A stretch of DNA of 64,000 bases from NCBI GenBank assembly GCA_013339895.1, contig JABACO010000005.1:1228883-1292882 (forward strand), in the 5' to 3' direction. The notes beneath the pieces were generated by a model, which saw only the letters and a program-made list of their open reading frames with translations, was not told the origin of the DNA and did not search any database. Positions 27,563-37,744 of the stretch are shown in pieces. Position numbers and translations under genes: made by a program. This stretch comes from Ephydatia muelleri. Its lineage: Eukaryota > Porifera > Demospongiae > Spongillida > Spongillidae. Positions within the stretch are counted from its first letter, which is position 1. The number at the start of each line of letters is the position of its first letter.

Positions 27563-28057
27563 TTTCAATGATGATGATAAAGTGTATCCTTGTTCAGAAT
27601 CTGACATTGTGGTGAGTGCATGCAGTGGTGAGGTAATATTGCTTACAACATTACAATGTAACTCAAAAAGAGCTTTTGAACTTATTGTGTTACATAAAGT
27701 AATGACTACCTTTGTATTGCAACAGGTGCAATACCAGTAGCCACAGATGACATGCACATTTAAGTACAGGCTACATCTGATCTAATTCATGTCATACTCT
27801 ATTGATCTACACATTTGTGACACATGGAGTTCATTGCGTCATGCACAACTGTTTGCAAGAAAGGGTTACAATTACGTGCCCTTGTAGCAGGTACAACTAG
27901 GTGTGATTGATGGTCCAATGCAATAATGTATGTCTAGTGAGAGAGGGAGGGGTGGGGGAGGTGGTGGGGTTGAACTCTGTTCTTTATTAATCAATTTGTT
28001 CATATCAACATCCTGGTTGTCTCAGACCCCAGCAGCCTATGTCCTTCTTTACAAAGA
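27563..28057 (+). pseudogene. USP-E, right part: second half of the split exon and the AYVL exon
   Basis: From 27564 the frame reads FNDDDKVYPCSESDIV and ends at a GT donor after 27611. The next exon, 28026-28057, reads TPAAYVLLYK and ends at a GTAAGT donor, with an in-frame TAA overlapping it. These are the last two segments of a USP catalytic domain (the W-Y-F-D-D stretch and the AYVLFY strand). Joined to the left part across the array, the split exon would be about 86 nt; the same exon is 89 nt in both USP-C and USP-D. Intron 27612-28025 holds no feature that I recognise. The gene is broken by the array. Confidence 0.82.
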
Positions 28058-28519
28058 GTAAGTAGTGCAAACCTTTGTACTCAACAATGCTTTTCATTGT
28101 TCCATGGATCTGATCAGAGTACCACACAGTACTGATTATAAAGATCTGCTGGATGTTTGTTCTTTACGAGATTCAATTTGTCTCATGCAGGAAGTAGAAC
28201 ACGCTAGGTCAAGTCAAAACAGATCATGATGTTTGAAATTGGAACATGACACAATTATCAGTAGAGTGCACGTGTATGTTTTAAAGGATGTTGTCATCAC
28301 TATGCATGAAGTTCAGCTGGTGTGACCCAAACAAAAAGCGTCACATGTATTAGAAAAATTACACAGCTAATACAATAATAAGAGATATTGTTTGGGCTTA
28401 TTTCTGCAACAACATTCTTCCCATGCTGTTATTGTAATTACGAGAAGATTTATGTCAAATTGATGTGTTTCATAATAACAACACAATGTTTTTCAGAGAC
28501 ACATGTTGGGACTGCCAGT
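28058..28519. other. Tail-to-tail spacer between USP-E and USP-D
   Basis: AT-rich, no coding signal recognised. The two USP genes converge on it. Confidence 0.6.
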
Positions 28520-30099
28520 TTACTGTAGTTTGTTCTTCAAACTCTCAATTTCTTTGTCTTTTTCGTCCAATAATTTCTGAAGCTGTTCAATTTGTGCGTT
28601 CTTCTTGTCCAATTCAGCTTTCAGCTCTCCAAGTTGCTGCTTTGGTACAAGATATACATGGAAGCACCTTTTTTAACAATTACAATACTCTTCAGTGCAC
28701 AACATCAACTGCAGCTAATCTACACATCAACATAGCAAAGGGGCCAAGCATGCATAGCAAAGGAACACTGATAGCAAGCATGCATAAGCAAAATTTAATT
28801 TAAACCTAAAATGTGCCTACTTAAAAAAAAAAAAAAACAATGACCAAAAAATGTGAAACAAGGAAAATATTGTAAATGTATTCATAACCAAATTTTGGCC
28901 AGATACATTTTCATCTTCATGCTCTACATCTTTGCCACATATTAGCGTTTCATCTGTGACGGGCCCATCTCTGTTGGGTTCATCTCTGTTGGGTCCATCT
29001 CTGTTGTGTTCATCTCTGTTGTGTTCATCTCTGTTGGGTCCATCTCTGTTGGGTCCATCTCTATTGGGTCCATCTCTGCTGAGTATTGTTATAAAATGTT
29101 GGATAGATGATTCCACTTACCTTATATGATAAAACAAGACATAAGCAGATGACTTCTGTGAATGATATACATTAGTAGTATTGATAGTAAAATTTATTAA
29201 AGTACAATCAAAGGGCCTGAATATGTATTTTTTCTGATAAGACCAGTGTTTGGTTTTCTATTGTATTGAATTTAATGTAATGTACTTTCTTCTGAGCCAT
29301 GTATTGTATATATATGTTCTGATGTGGAATTATTCTCTACACAATAATGTTACAAGGAAATAAACTTCACCATTCAAAAGATACACATAGCAAAGTTTGT
29401 ATTGTGACCCAAACAACTAACCACTACTTCATCTTTGTTGCAGACTGTCACCCTCGCATCATCGTATCTTTGCCATTGATCACTGCCTCTGTCCTTGCAA
29501 CAGGCAATATCTGCATGTCATGTGATAGTGGCTATGTCATTTCAACATGAGATTGAAACTTACAGTGACCACTACTGATGGTTCCAAAATGATGTATTAC
29601 AGCAAATAGGTCATAAACACTGCTAGGTTGAGAACTATCTCCAGATTGACAATGCTCTGAAATATCTAACCTTTTAATGGTATAGGACAGAGCAGTTGTG
29701 CTTGACAGTACTATGCTTCATTAAAACTTACTCAATTGGAAAGTCTACAAATGTTTCAATTTTGTGTCTTTTGCCAGTCCTACATACATTTTACATGGGA
29801 GAATGCAATATGCATTTCACCTATCCAAATATACATTGCAAGTACACTTACACGTCTTGGTGGAACCTGTTTAGATGTATCAATAACACTTTGGGTGCTT
29901 TGGAAATGGCAATGCTTCGGTCGACAGACACTGCCTTTCCACACGCACAACAAGGCCTGATACAAGAGAACATTGCAGGCATGACAAGGCCTGATACAAG
30001 AAAATATTGCAGGCAATAATTTAATTTAATGCATAAAACTTACCAATTTTCAATGCTCTCTTTTGACAGGAATTGCTTCATACAGTTGTGCAGAGATTC
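28520..30099 (-). CDS. USP-D, 3' half of a ubiquitin-specific protease with repeat and coiled-coil tail
   Basis: Eight exons on the minus strand, all in phase: 30044-30099 (SLHNCMKQFLSKESIENW), 29852-29956 (CCACG and VLLIHLNRF, the HLKRF box), 29732-29779 (HKIETFVDFPIE), 29564-29670 (YDLFAVIHHFGTISSGHY, the His box), 29422-29510 (QWQRYDDARVTVCNKDE), 29121-29155 (KSSAYVLFYHI), 28889-29078 (NRDGP pentapeptide repeat, then an acidic stretch) and 28520-28639 (coiled coil with Leu/Ile heptads, ending ESLKNKLQ and TAA). Exon lengths of 56, 105, 48 and 89 nt equal those of USP-C. No stop or frame break is seen in these exons. The His box is kept, but the Cys box and QQD box are not found upstream, where a Gypsy element and LINE fragments lie; a possible finger exon is at about 30180-30240. 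So it is either 5'-truncated or has a very long intron. Confidence 0.82.
28963..29078 (-). repeat. 15 bp coding minisatellite (NRD-G/E-P/H)
   Basis: About eight units of CATCTCTGTTGGGTC (plus-strand view) inside the USP-D tail exon. Fifteen bp keeps the frame, giving repeated Asn-Arg-Asp-Gly-Pro or Asn-Arg-Asp-Glu-His. Confidence 0.9.
29951..30014. repeat. Direct repeat duplicating a USP-D splice acceptor
   Basis: The motif CAAGGCCTGATACAAGA occurs twice about 35 bp apart. On the minus strand each copy carries the acceptor TTGTATCAG followed by GCCTTG, so the exon 29852-29956 has a second, upstream acceptor copy. Confidence 0.8.
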
Positions 30100-30473
30100 C
30101 TAAAAAATGTTTGCACCATTTGTTAATAACAAGTGCATATAATAGATGAAGGAAGCCATTAAGGCTTTATGTGCCTCTTCCATTATCATCTTTTATGCAC
30201 TGTTTCAAAAGTGTCATCAACAATCGAATTGGTTCAAATCTGCCTTTACAATTTGTTATCAATGGAGTAATAATGTTATCAGAAGTACCACTGTACCATT
30301 GTAATATAGTATCATTTATTTCACGCGAGTACATGATTACGCACAATTCACATTAATACAAGGATAAACCACACACATCTGATGGAAACCAAGATGTTCT
30401 AACATTTCTCTCTGTGTTTACTGTTAAAAGGAGACAACACTAATGAAAAGGAGATTGTATTTGCTTCCATGTT
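30100..30473. other. Stretch upstream of the first clear USP-D exon
   Basis: On the minus strand, 30190-30240 reads RFEPIRLLMTLLKQ after a possible acceptor, which resembles the FEPFMFLSLPLP finger segment of USPs. The splice ends are weak, so it is only a candidate exon. Nothing else is recognised. Confidence 0.3.
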
Positions 30474-33060
30474 GTAACAATGAAGAATTGGGCTAAATCT
30501 GCAACAAAGAACATCCCTTCATTTCATAAATATCTACCTGTTTGAACATGTGTAACAAACTGAGACTATTGACAGAGAACCACGCGATAATTCTAAATTG
30601 ATTCCAATAGATGCTGCCCCCACATTAACCCTAACACCACACATTACATAATAATGACATAATCACTACATTCGTCCCCTTTATTGAGAAGCTCGACCCG
30701 AGCTGGGCTAGCGGCATCTGTCAGGTGGACGTCTGATCCGTTCAGGATATCTCCTTTCCTCTTCTGTATGCTGTTGGTTGTATGTACCATTTCCTTGGGG
30801 AATTTCTACGTGCTCAGGCTGCACTGGAAGTACCCTCGGTGTCGTCTGGAAAATCTTGGGCCACATCTTGATTCTCACGATGTACAGGTAGTGGAACTGT
30901 GTTGCCTGGTGTTTCAAAATGGTCGATTTGAGGTGCTTCCCAGTTTTGGTGTGGTTCCTGTGTTCCTCCACTTTGATGCTGTTGGGCACAACACGTTGTT
31001 GTAAACGGTTGACATGAACAATCTTGGTTCTAACTCCATCCGTGATTTCCACTGTAAGTGGAGTCTTGACAGATTTCACACTCCACCTCCCTCCCAGTGA
31101 GGGTCTAGTTTTCCTGCAGTTGGAATTGACAACCATACCATGTTACCTACTTTGAAACGACGCTCACTAGATCTTCTGTCATAACACAATTTCTGTCTGT
31201 GAGCTGCTTCTGTATTGTCTGCTTCAACTAGATCCTGTAGCTGAGAGAGTTTGGACTGCAAAACTCTTGAGAAATCACTAGCATCATAACCAGTAGGTTG
31301 CATGAGAACTCCACTTGATGATTCCCTTCCATACATTAACATGAATGGTGACACCCCTGTTGAAGAATGTACAGCCATCTCATATGCATATAGGGCCAAT
31401 GGAAGATGTTTTTCCCAATCTTCTTCTTTTTCTACATACGTACGCAACAGTTTCAAAAGTGAATGGTTGAACCGTTCAACCATTCCATCACCTTCCGGGT
31501 GATAGGCTGTTGTACGTGACTTTTCCACTCCGAATGCTTTCAATGTTTGGTGAAAAACTGTACTCTCAAAATTTTGGCCTTGATCAGAGTGTACAATGTT
31601 GGGAATGCCGTACGTGCAGAATACTTTCACCATTTCTGAGCTAATAGTAACAGCCCTCTGATTTTGGAGTGGAATGGCATCGGCCCATTTAGTAAAGTAA
31701 TCTTGAATGACCAATAGGTACTTGTTGTTATTGATAGACACCGGTACCTGGACAATATCTATTGCTACCATCTGCCATGGTCGCCCTATAGGCAGGTTTG
31801 TGAGTGGTGCTCTGCTTGGCATAGGTGGTTTTGAGCTTTGACACTTCTGACATTCCCTGCAATGTTGCTCTACATCCTGTGCCATATTTACCCAAAACGC
31901 TTCACATCGCAGTCGCTCTAGAGTCTTCTTAAACCCTTGATGTCCAGCTCCCGGTGAGTGGTGACACTGGAGGAGAGCCTTTTGTTTCAGAGATTTAGGT
32001 AATATTGGCACAATGATAGTCTGTGTTGTTGGTCCCGGTGCATACTTCCTACAAAGAATGCCCTCCACAATGACCAACTGAGACCACAGTTGAGCATACC
32101 GTCTCCACAGTTGTCCCTTTGGACACTGTCTTGAAGTTTCTAGAGCTTCAAGCAACCTTTGTGTGACCTCATTCTTCCGTTGTTCACGTCGAATCTCTAC
32201 CATTGCCACTTTCGTCTGCGTTCCTGTGATTGCAGTTGATACCAAAGTAAGTTCCCTCTGCCTAGACAAAGCATCTGCATTGTTATTCAAGGTTCCTTTG
32301 CGATACACAATTATGAAATCGTACTCCTGCAATGCAACAGCCCAGCGGTAGAGAATACCCTCCATTTTCTGTCCAGCAAGCCATTTCAAAGGCTCATGGT
32401 CAGTCCATAACTCAAAAGACCGCCCTAGTAAGTAGTGTTGAAATTGCTTCGTCCCCCAGACTATGGCTAGGCACTCTCGTTGGATGACACTGTAATTACA
32501 TTCTGAAGTTGAAAGTGTTTCTACTGGCATATGCTATTACATGACCTTCTTGTTCTAGAACTGCACCCAAACCTATTGCACTAGCATCTGTCTGTAGGAT
32601 AATTGTGCTTGCCTGCTTATCAAACTTTGGGTGCACTAGGATAGGTGCTTCTGTCAACTTGTTCTTCAGCGTTTGGAACGCATGGTCACAAGCATTGCTC
32701 CAAACATACATGTTGTCCTTTTGCATTAACATGTGGAGAGGTCTGGCAATATCTGCAAAGTTCAAGATGTATCTCCTGTAATAGGATGCAAGGCCTAAAA
32801 ATTGCTTCATTGCTGTCACATCATTTGGTCTGGGCCAATTTCGAACTGCTTGCACTTTGCTGTTATCTGGGGCCATTCCTGCTGCTGAGAAAACGTGTCC
32901 CAAATCTTGTGTGACTCCAATTTGGCATTTACTTCCCCGAAGAGTTAGACCAGATTGCCTAAGTCGCTTGAATGCTTCCGTAAGATGTTGTTTGTGAGCT
33001 TCTTCATTGGGTGAGTGTATCAATACATCATCTATGTATGTGGTGACAATGGCAGTACGG
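30474..33060 (-). mobile_element. Ty3/Gypsy LTR retrotransposon, broken
   Basis: A fossil element on the minus strand. Parts seen from its 5' side: the last part of reverse transcriptase, with YIDDVL near 33030; RNase H (about 32200-32700); an integrase with an H-H-C-C zinc motif around 31850-31990 and a catalytic core between about 31380 and 31800; and a Pro-rich C-terminal part to about 30710. A purine tract AATAAAGGGGACGAA at 30671-30685 is followed by TGTAGTG, which may start a 3' LTR reaching to about 30474; that end is a guess. No second LTR was found and gag and protease are not seen. The element is broken, with at least two breaks. It is old enough to have lost its 5' part but its pol frames are still long, so moderate age. 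Confidence 0.85.
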
Positions 33061-33129
33061 TTTACCTAAACCAAACGCATCACGATTTCCACCTCATGGG
33101 TATTGGTACTTGGTGGCTCGATCACTTTC

Positions 33130-33445
33130 AGGCCTTAAATACCCATCATCGAGGTACAGTAGCGGCTCACTCCAGCGGTAATTATCACTTTAATTAGGGC
33201 AGTGCAGGGAGATTGAGAGGATGGAAGCTAGTCTAGTGAAGGTGTTCGGGGCCTCTTTGCCTCAGTTCCCATAAGATTCCACTGCCAAAGGAACACATAC
33301 CCACCCCAGCTCCTGACACTTTGGGTCAATGGAAGAGTGCTTTCGGCACTCTGCTTTGTGAGCTGCAACACCTGCGGAATTACACGCGTCATGCAAAGTA
33401 GCAGGAGTGAGTGGGGAGGTAACAATAACATCGAAGGCTGCTGGT
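33130..33445 (-). mobile_element. LINE 3'-end fragment 1
   Basis: Minus strand encodes the tail of a non-LTR retrotransposon protein: KPAAFDVIVTSPLTPATLHD, then a KCQELGWVCVPLAVESYG motif. The same segment occurs in five other fragments in this window. Only the last ~100 residues are left, with a frame break after the ESYG motif. A short AT-rich (AAT)n tract lies beside it (33453-33476). Confidence 0.7.
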
Positions 33446-33579
33446 TTTTATTATTATTATTATTTTAATAATAATAATTGAAATATACAAACACAGAAAT
33501 ACATATAGAGCGATACACCGTCCTAATCACAGTTTAATAATTGAAATGTTTATTTATTTATAGTTAAGTAAGTCATTAG

Positions 33580-34335
33580 AATCCAAGAATGTTCTGGAGA
33601 GAATTGCCTAACGTTCGCCCTAACAAGAGTCAGACTCAGCCTTCCATATAGGGCTGCAGTGGCTGTGGGACTTTGGACAATTCTGTCTTGTGGCCAGTCG
33701 AGACGCAAGCTGAGAAAACACCCACTTATCCTCGGTACCCCAACACCCATAAGTCTCTACTGCAAGTGGAATAGATACCCCTCCAAGTTCTGCACATTTG
33801 GCATCGTTGGCTTGATGATTTCATTCTTCCGCTACAAAGGCTGCAGATCCCACTGTCACACTAGCTTCAGGTAAAATGTTAGAAACTAGCGGAGATGTGA
33901 TGATGAAATCAAAAGCAGCTGGCTTGCCTAGCATCCAGTTTGTAGCAAGGACATCCGCTGGTCGTTTGCGGCGTTCCTCCGACCCATATTTACCCCCTAC
34001 CTCCACCTGGACACCAATGCAGGCTCTCTGGCATGACTCCACAAAAAGGTCGCGAAGCCTGTTATGGCAGGTGACAACGTCACCTCCATATTTACAGGTT
34101 ACAGCATGGTGACCCATGGGATCCAAAGAATGAGCTGGGCAGTATGGACAGCTGTTGATCTGGGAGACAACCCATGCCAAGCCATCACTGTATGGCCGTT
34201 TGGAATTACAAAGGCTCTGGATGTAAATTAAGACGTGATAACCGAAAACCAAGCTGCAGCATGGGGGTGCCCTGTCTGACAATGATGAACTGTCAAACAG
34301 CTTTTTAAAATGATTGTCTTCCAATTTGCTTGAGA
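33580..34335 (-). mobile_element. LINE 3'-end fragment 2 (RLE-like C-terminal domain)
   Basis: The frame 33821-34324 reads, in order, FKKLFDSSSLSDRA, a zinc-knuckle-like CPYCPAHSLDPMGHHAVTCK, GGDVVTCHNRLRDL, then RPADVLATNW and KPAAFDFIITSPL. The C-x2-C ... H-H ... C group followed by R-P-A-D-V and A-F-D is like the restriction-like endonuclease region at the C end of some site-specific LINEs; this link is inferred. The tail (ETYGCWGTEDKWVFSQLASR) continues in another frame to about 33600, so the copy is dead. Confidence 0.72.
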
Positions 34336-34384
34336 GTCCTTTTTGACGGCATGGGGCGTTAGTATTATTTATTTTATAATTATT

Positions 34385-34633
34385 GGGACAGTTTCCGCGA
34401 AAATTGCCCCACGGTTAAAATGTTATAAAAATGCATCACGTTTGAATCGCTATAACTTTCCAACGGATAACGCTATCGACTTCCTTTTTCAACAATGCAT
34501 AGTGAAATGGCGTAGTATGAAGTGTTGAAAATAGGAAGTCGATAGCGTTATCCCTTGGGAAGTTATAGCGATTCATACGCGATGCATTTTTATAACATTT
34601 TAATCGTGGGGCAATTTTCGCGGAAACTGTCCC
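34385..34633. mobile_element. MITE, family 1, 249 bp
   Basis: Same palindromic sequence and ends as 2277-2526, flanked by the 4 bp direct repeat TATT (34381-34384 and 34634-34637). It sits in AT-rich DNA between two LINE fragments. Confidence 0.88.
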
Positions 34634-34711
34634 TATTATTATTATTTAATATTACTATTATTTATTCACCATTATTATACCACACATAAATATGCAAGTA
34701 ATCTAACTACT

Positions 34712-35055
34712 TGTGCTCGAAGAGGGATACAGTCCTGGACAGGATAGCTCTAGCGATAGCTCTGATGAGAGCCAGGCTGAGCCTACCATACAAACTGGTG
34801 GTGGCTTTGGAAAGGGACCAGCCATTCTCACTGCAAGGTGGTTTGCTATCCAACACAAACTCGCCTAGCCTCCGTTCACCAACATCCGTATTTTTCAATG
34901 GCCAATGGGATGCATGCCCATCCAAGTTCTTGGCATTTCGCATTGTTTACTTGATGCTTGCGGCTTTCAGCTGCCTGTGCGGCTGATCCTGCCCTCACAC
35001 TCACTTCTGACAAAACAGTTGATGTGATGGTAATATCAAGAGCTCCAGGTCGCTT
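34712..35055 (-). mobile_element. LINE 3'-end fragment 3
   Basis: Minus-strand translation shows RPGALDITITSTVLSEVSV, then HQVNNAKCQELGWACIPLAI and, in another frame, SLYGRLSLALIRAIARAILS, the usual end of this LINE protein. Several frame breaks. Only the last ~110 codons remain. Confidence 0.68.
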
Positions 35056-35614
35056 ATATATATATATTTTTTATTGGTATCAAGTACCATTTATTTCCAG
35101 TTGTATTCTTGGCAGCCAGCTAAGCACAATGTAGCTAGATGATTTGTCCTAAGCAACTAGCTGATGGCTGTTATTGAAATACTATAGCCTACATGAGGTT
35201 CATCAGTACCTAATGGCCTTTCTCCTTCTGCTTACTAATATGCATACACAAATGCATTTTTCAATGGGGTTTGTAAAAGTCCCTGTACACAAAGTTGGGA
35301 AGGTAGAAGTGATGAACACAATATGAATATGAATTGGTCAAGAGACTTAAACTCTGCATGCTTTCACTCCAATTAATGTCATATTCATTGACCTTTTCAA
35401 TGCAGCAGACATTGGTAAGATAACAATCATAAATTTGAATACCATAGCAGCTGTTTGGGTGTTCTCCATACATGGAGTGTCTGGATCGATAGCATTCTAA
35501 ATGTTTTATCACCACAGGGCTTGAAAATATATTTCAAAAACACAGCTTTTATTTGTTCAAGGATCAAAATTCTTGCCAAGAAACGGGTACACGGCCATGG
35601 CCAGTTTTCTACAT

Positions 35615-35744
35615 GTCTGAATCTGATCCGCTATGTTCGTGATTCAGTTGCGAGGCGAGCATAATTTCCCAAAATTTACAGACCTTGTTCCGGAATTATG
35701 CCCCGCCTCACGGCTGTGCTTTGGGTAGCGGATCTGATTCAGAC
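35615..35744. repeat. 130 bp foldback element
   Basis: GTCTGAATCTGATCCGCTA at 35615 is repeated inverted as TAGCGGATCTGATTCAGAC ending at 35744. The arms are 19 bp and perfect, with about 92 bp between. A small MITE or a hairpin; no target duplication is clear. Confidence 0.75.
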
Positions 35745-35891
35745 GAGTATAAAACTCGTCGTGTAATTACAAATCCAGGAAATCATTACTAATGAGCCGT
35801 AAACTCACCTACTGGTTTTTCTTCAGGATCCTCCTCTTTAACATCAGAGCTCATGGTTTCTAGGATCTGGGGCTTCAGCCATAGTACTTAC

Positions 35892-35972
35892 ACATAGATT
35901 AATGCTGCGCCAAGTTTCACTGACACTATCAAAATCTGCTACTAGTCCAAGAGTGTCCAAATCAGTTTCCAT
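35892..35972 (-). CDS. Candidate first coding exon of an unknown gene
   Basis: ATG at 35972 opens 27 codons beginning METDLDTLGLVADFDSV and ending at a consensus GTAAGT donor. It is acidic and has no domain that I know. Another short frame, MSSDVKEEDPEEKPV with a GTGAGT donor, starts at 35854; the gap between the two is too small for an intron, so they are alternatives. It could be a remote 5' exon of USP-D, which needs one, or a separate gene. Evidence is only the start codon, frame and donor. Confidence 0.25.
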
Positions 35973-36723
35973 TTGCTTCTTGGCTCAGTTTTCTAATAAA
36001 ATGCAATTCACAAGAAAAAAAAAAGGACAGGCGACTATTAGAAGAGCAAATTTATGTAAACTAACGTACAGTTTGACATAACGGTATAGGGTATACATGT
36101 ATGCATAGTACAAACGCACACACACACCCACACACACACCCACACACACAATCACTGGATTAAAATAGGATCAATCGCTGTAACATTGAACTACCACAAT
36201 GCCTGAAGCCTAGCTTACTTCAGTACATAACGCAGCACACACACCATAATGTAACGAAGATGGATATGCGAAATATCAGACACGATGCTGCGATTGTACC
36301 CGCCTTACCTTCAGCACTGGGTGTGGTGTCTACTGTTTCCCTGGGGACATCCCGTTATATCGATTCTAATTATTTGTAAAATATGGAGTATGAAAGCCTG
36401 AGGCAAGCATAAGTAAGTGCGTGTGGAGTATGCAGAGCTGGATTTCGGAAGGAATGTTGTGTATTGTTTTCACCATGCATGAAACATGGATAGCTGTACT
36501 TGGAAGTACGTACAATCTGCTGCCAATATTTCGCCTCTCCCGTATGCTAGGCCAGTGGCTAGGCCTTCAATTACCTCCGCTATCCTCCTATGACCGCTGT
36601 TACATACTGTGTAAATCTCAAATCTGAACATAATCTTCAATTGTCCGTGTCATATTCTAGCATAAGGGAGAACGACATCGCAAGTCGTGTAACTTAATTC
36701 CGCAGTCTGCTGATAATAACACT

Positions 36724-36810
36724 GTGTGTGAGTGTGTGTGTGTGTGTGTGTGCGTGTGTGTGTGTGTGTGTGCGTGTGTGTGTGTGTGCATGTGCGTGTG
36801 TGTGTGTGTG
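36724..36810. repeat. (TG)n microsatellite with CG interruptions
   Basis: About 40 TG units broken by CG and CA. No function inferred. Confidence 0.95.
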
Positions 36811-37144
36811 GATATCCATGTAAGTTAATGAAATCCACAGGTGATTGATAATCATCTGTTCATAATTATTGTAGTGTCCATGTGAGCGTAAGTAACTATA
36901 AAAATTAGCTAGTTAGCATTACTGACTTGGTTTTTAAACACTTACGATAACAAAAATATTATGGTTGGCGAGAAAATATAGGTCATTCATCTTGAATATT
37001 TGGCCACAATTTCATTTTGTTTTAATTAGTGGGTCTTGATGCAGTTAATTATCATTTGCATACACCTCTAGTATTTGCACAATAACAGAACATAATAATA
37101 TACACTAATGATACATGACTATGGAACTAACACCACACGCATCT

Positions 37145-37744
37145 AACCACTGTCCAGCTGAGCCAGGATTGGTGGAGACCTGGCTAGCAAAGCTCTTGCA
37201 GTGGCCCGCATAAGTTTGAAGTTAAGATGGCCATAAATGTCAGATAGTACCTTACCATTGGGCCAAGCAGATCCCACAGAGAGAAGAGAAGCCAGGCGAG
37301 AAAAGGTGCATTGTGCCTCATCACCCCAGGCTCAATAGGATAGGTCTCCACGGCAAGTGGAAACACAGGACCAGCCCAGCTCAGCACACTTCACATCATT
37401 AGGTGCTTGCGTTCCTCAGCTGATCGGGCGGCTGCACCTGTGTTAGCACTAGCCTCAGATAAGATGGCAGATGATAGGGGAGAAGAAACTGTAAAGTCAA
37501 ATGCGGCAGGTTTCCCCCTATCCCAATTGCCCACCAAGACGTCAGCCGGGCGGGATTTGTCCATTCTGAGGTTATTCCCAACCTCTACTTGGACACTAGG
37601 ATGTGCTAGTATACCGTTATTAGTGCTTGCAATTATTGTGCTCCTATAGGGACAGACAACCTGTAGAATGCAGCCTCGGTATACAAGAACAGCATCACTC
37701 CACAGGGGAGGAGCTGGACCGAACTTCCCCCCACAATATGTCAA
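37145..37744 (-). mobile_element. LINE 3'-end fragment 4
   Basis: Minus-strand frame 37391-37744 reads VQVEVGNNLRMDKSRPADVL, VGNWDRGKPAAFDFTVSSPL and a tail ending EERKH; further frames to 37150 carry the ETYPIEPG and RATARALLARS segments. It matches fragments 2 and 6. Its end abuts the N-terminal repeat exon of USP-B, so it may have removed or pushed away the 5' end of that gene. Confidence 0.72.

Larger units (their letters stand above)
35056..37140. other. 2 kb with few recognised features
   Basis: It holds a foldback (35615-35744), one candidate first exon (35892-35972, minus), CA-rich tracts at 36115-36150 and a TG/CG microsatellite at 36724-36810. I see no USP, LINE or other known coding region in the rest. 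Confidence 0.6.

Noticed and set aside
36650-36838. His-Thr repeat frame
   Set aside because: Translation of a (TG)n microsatellite on the minus strand.
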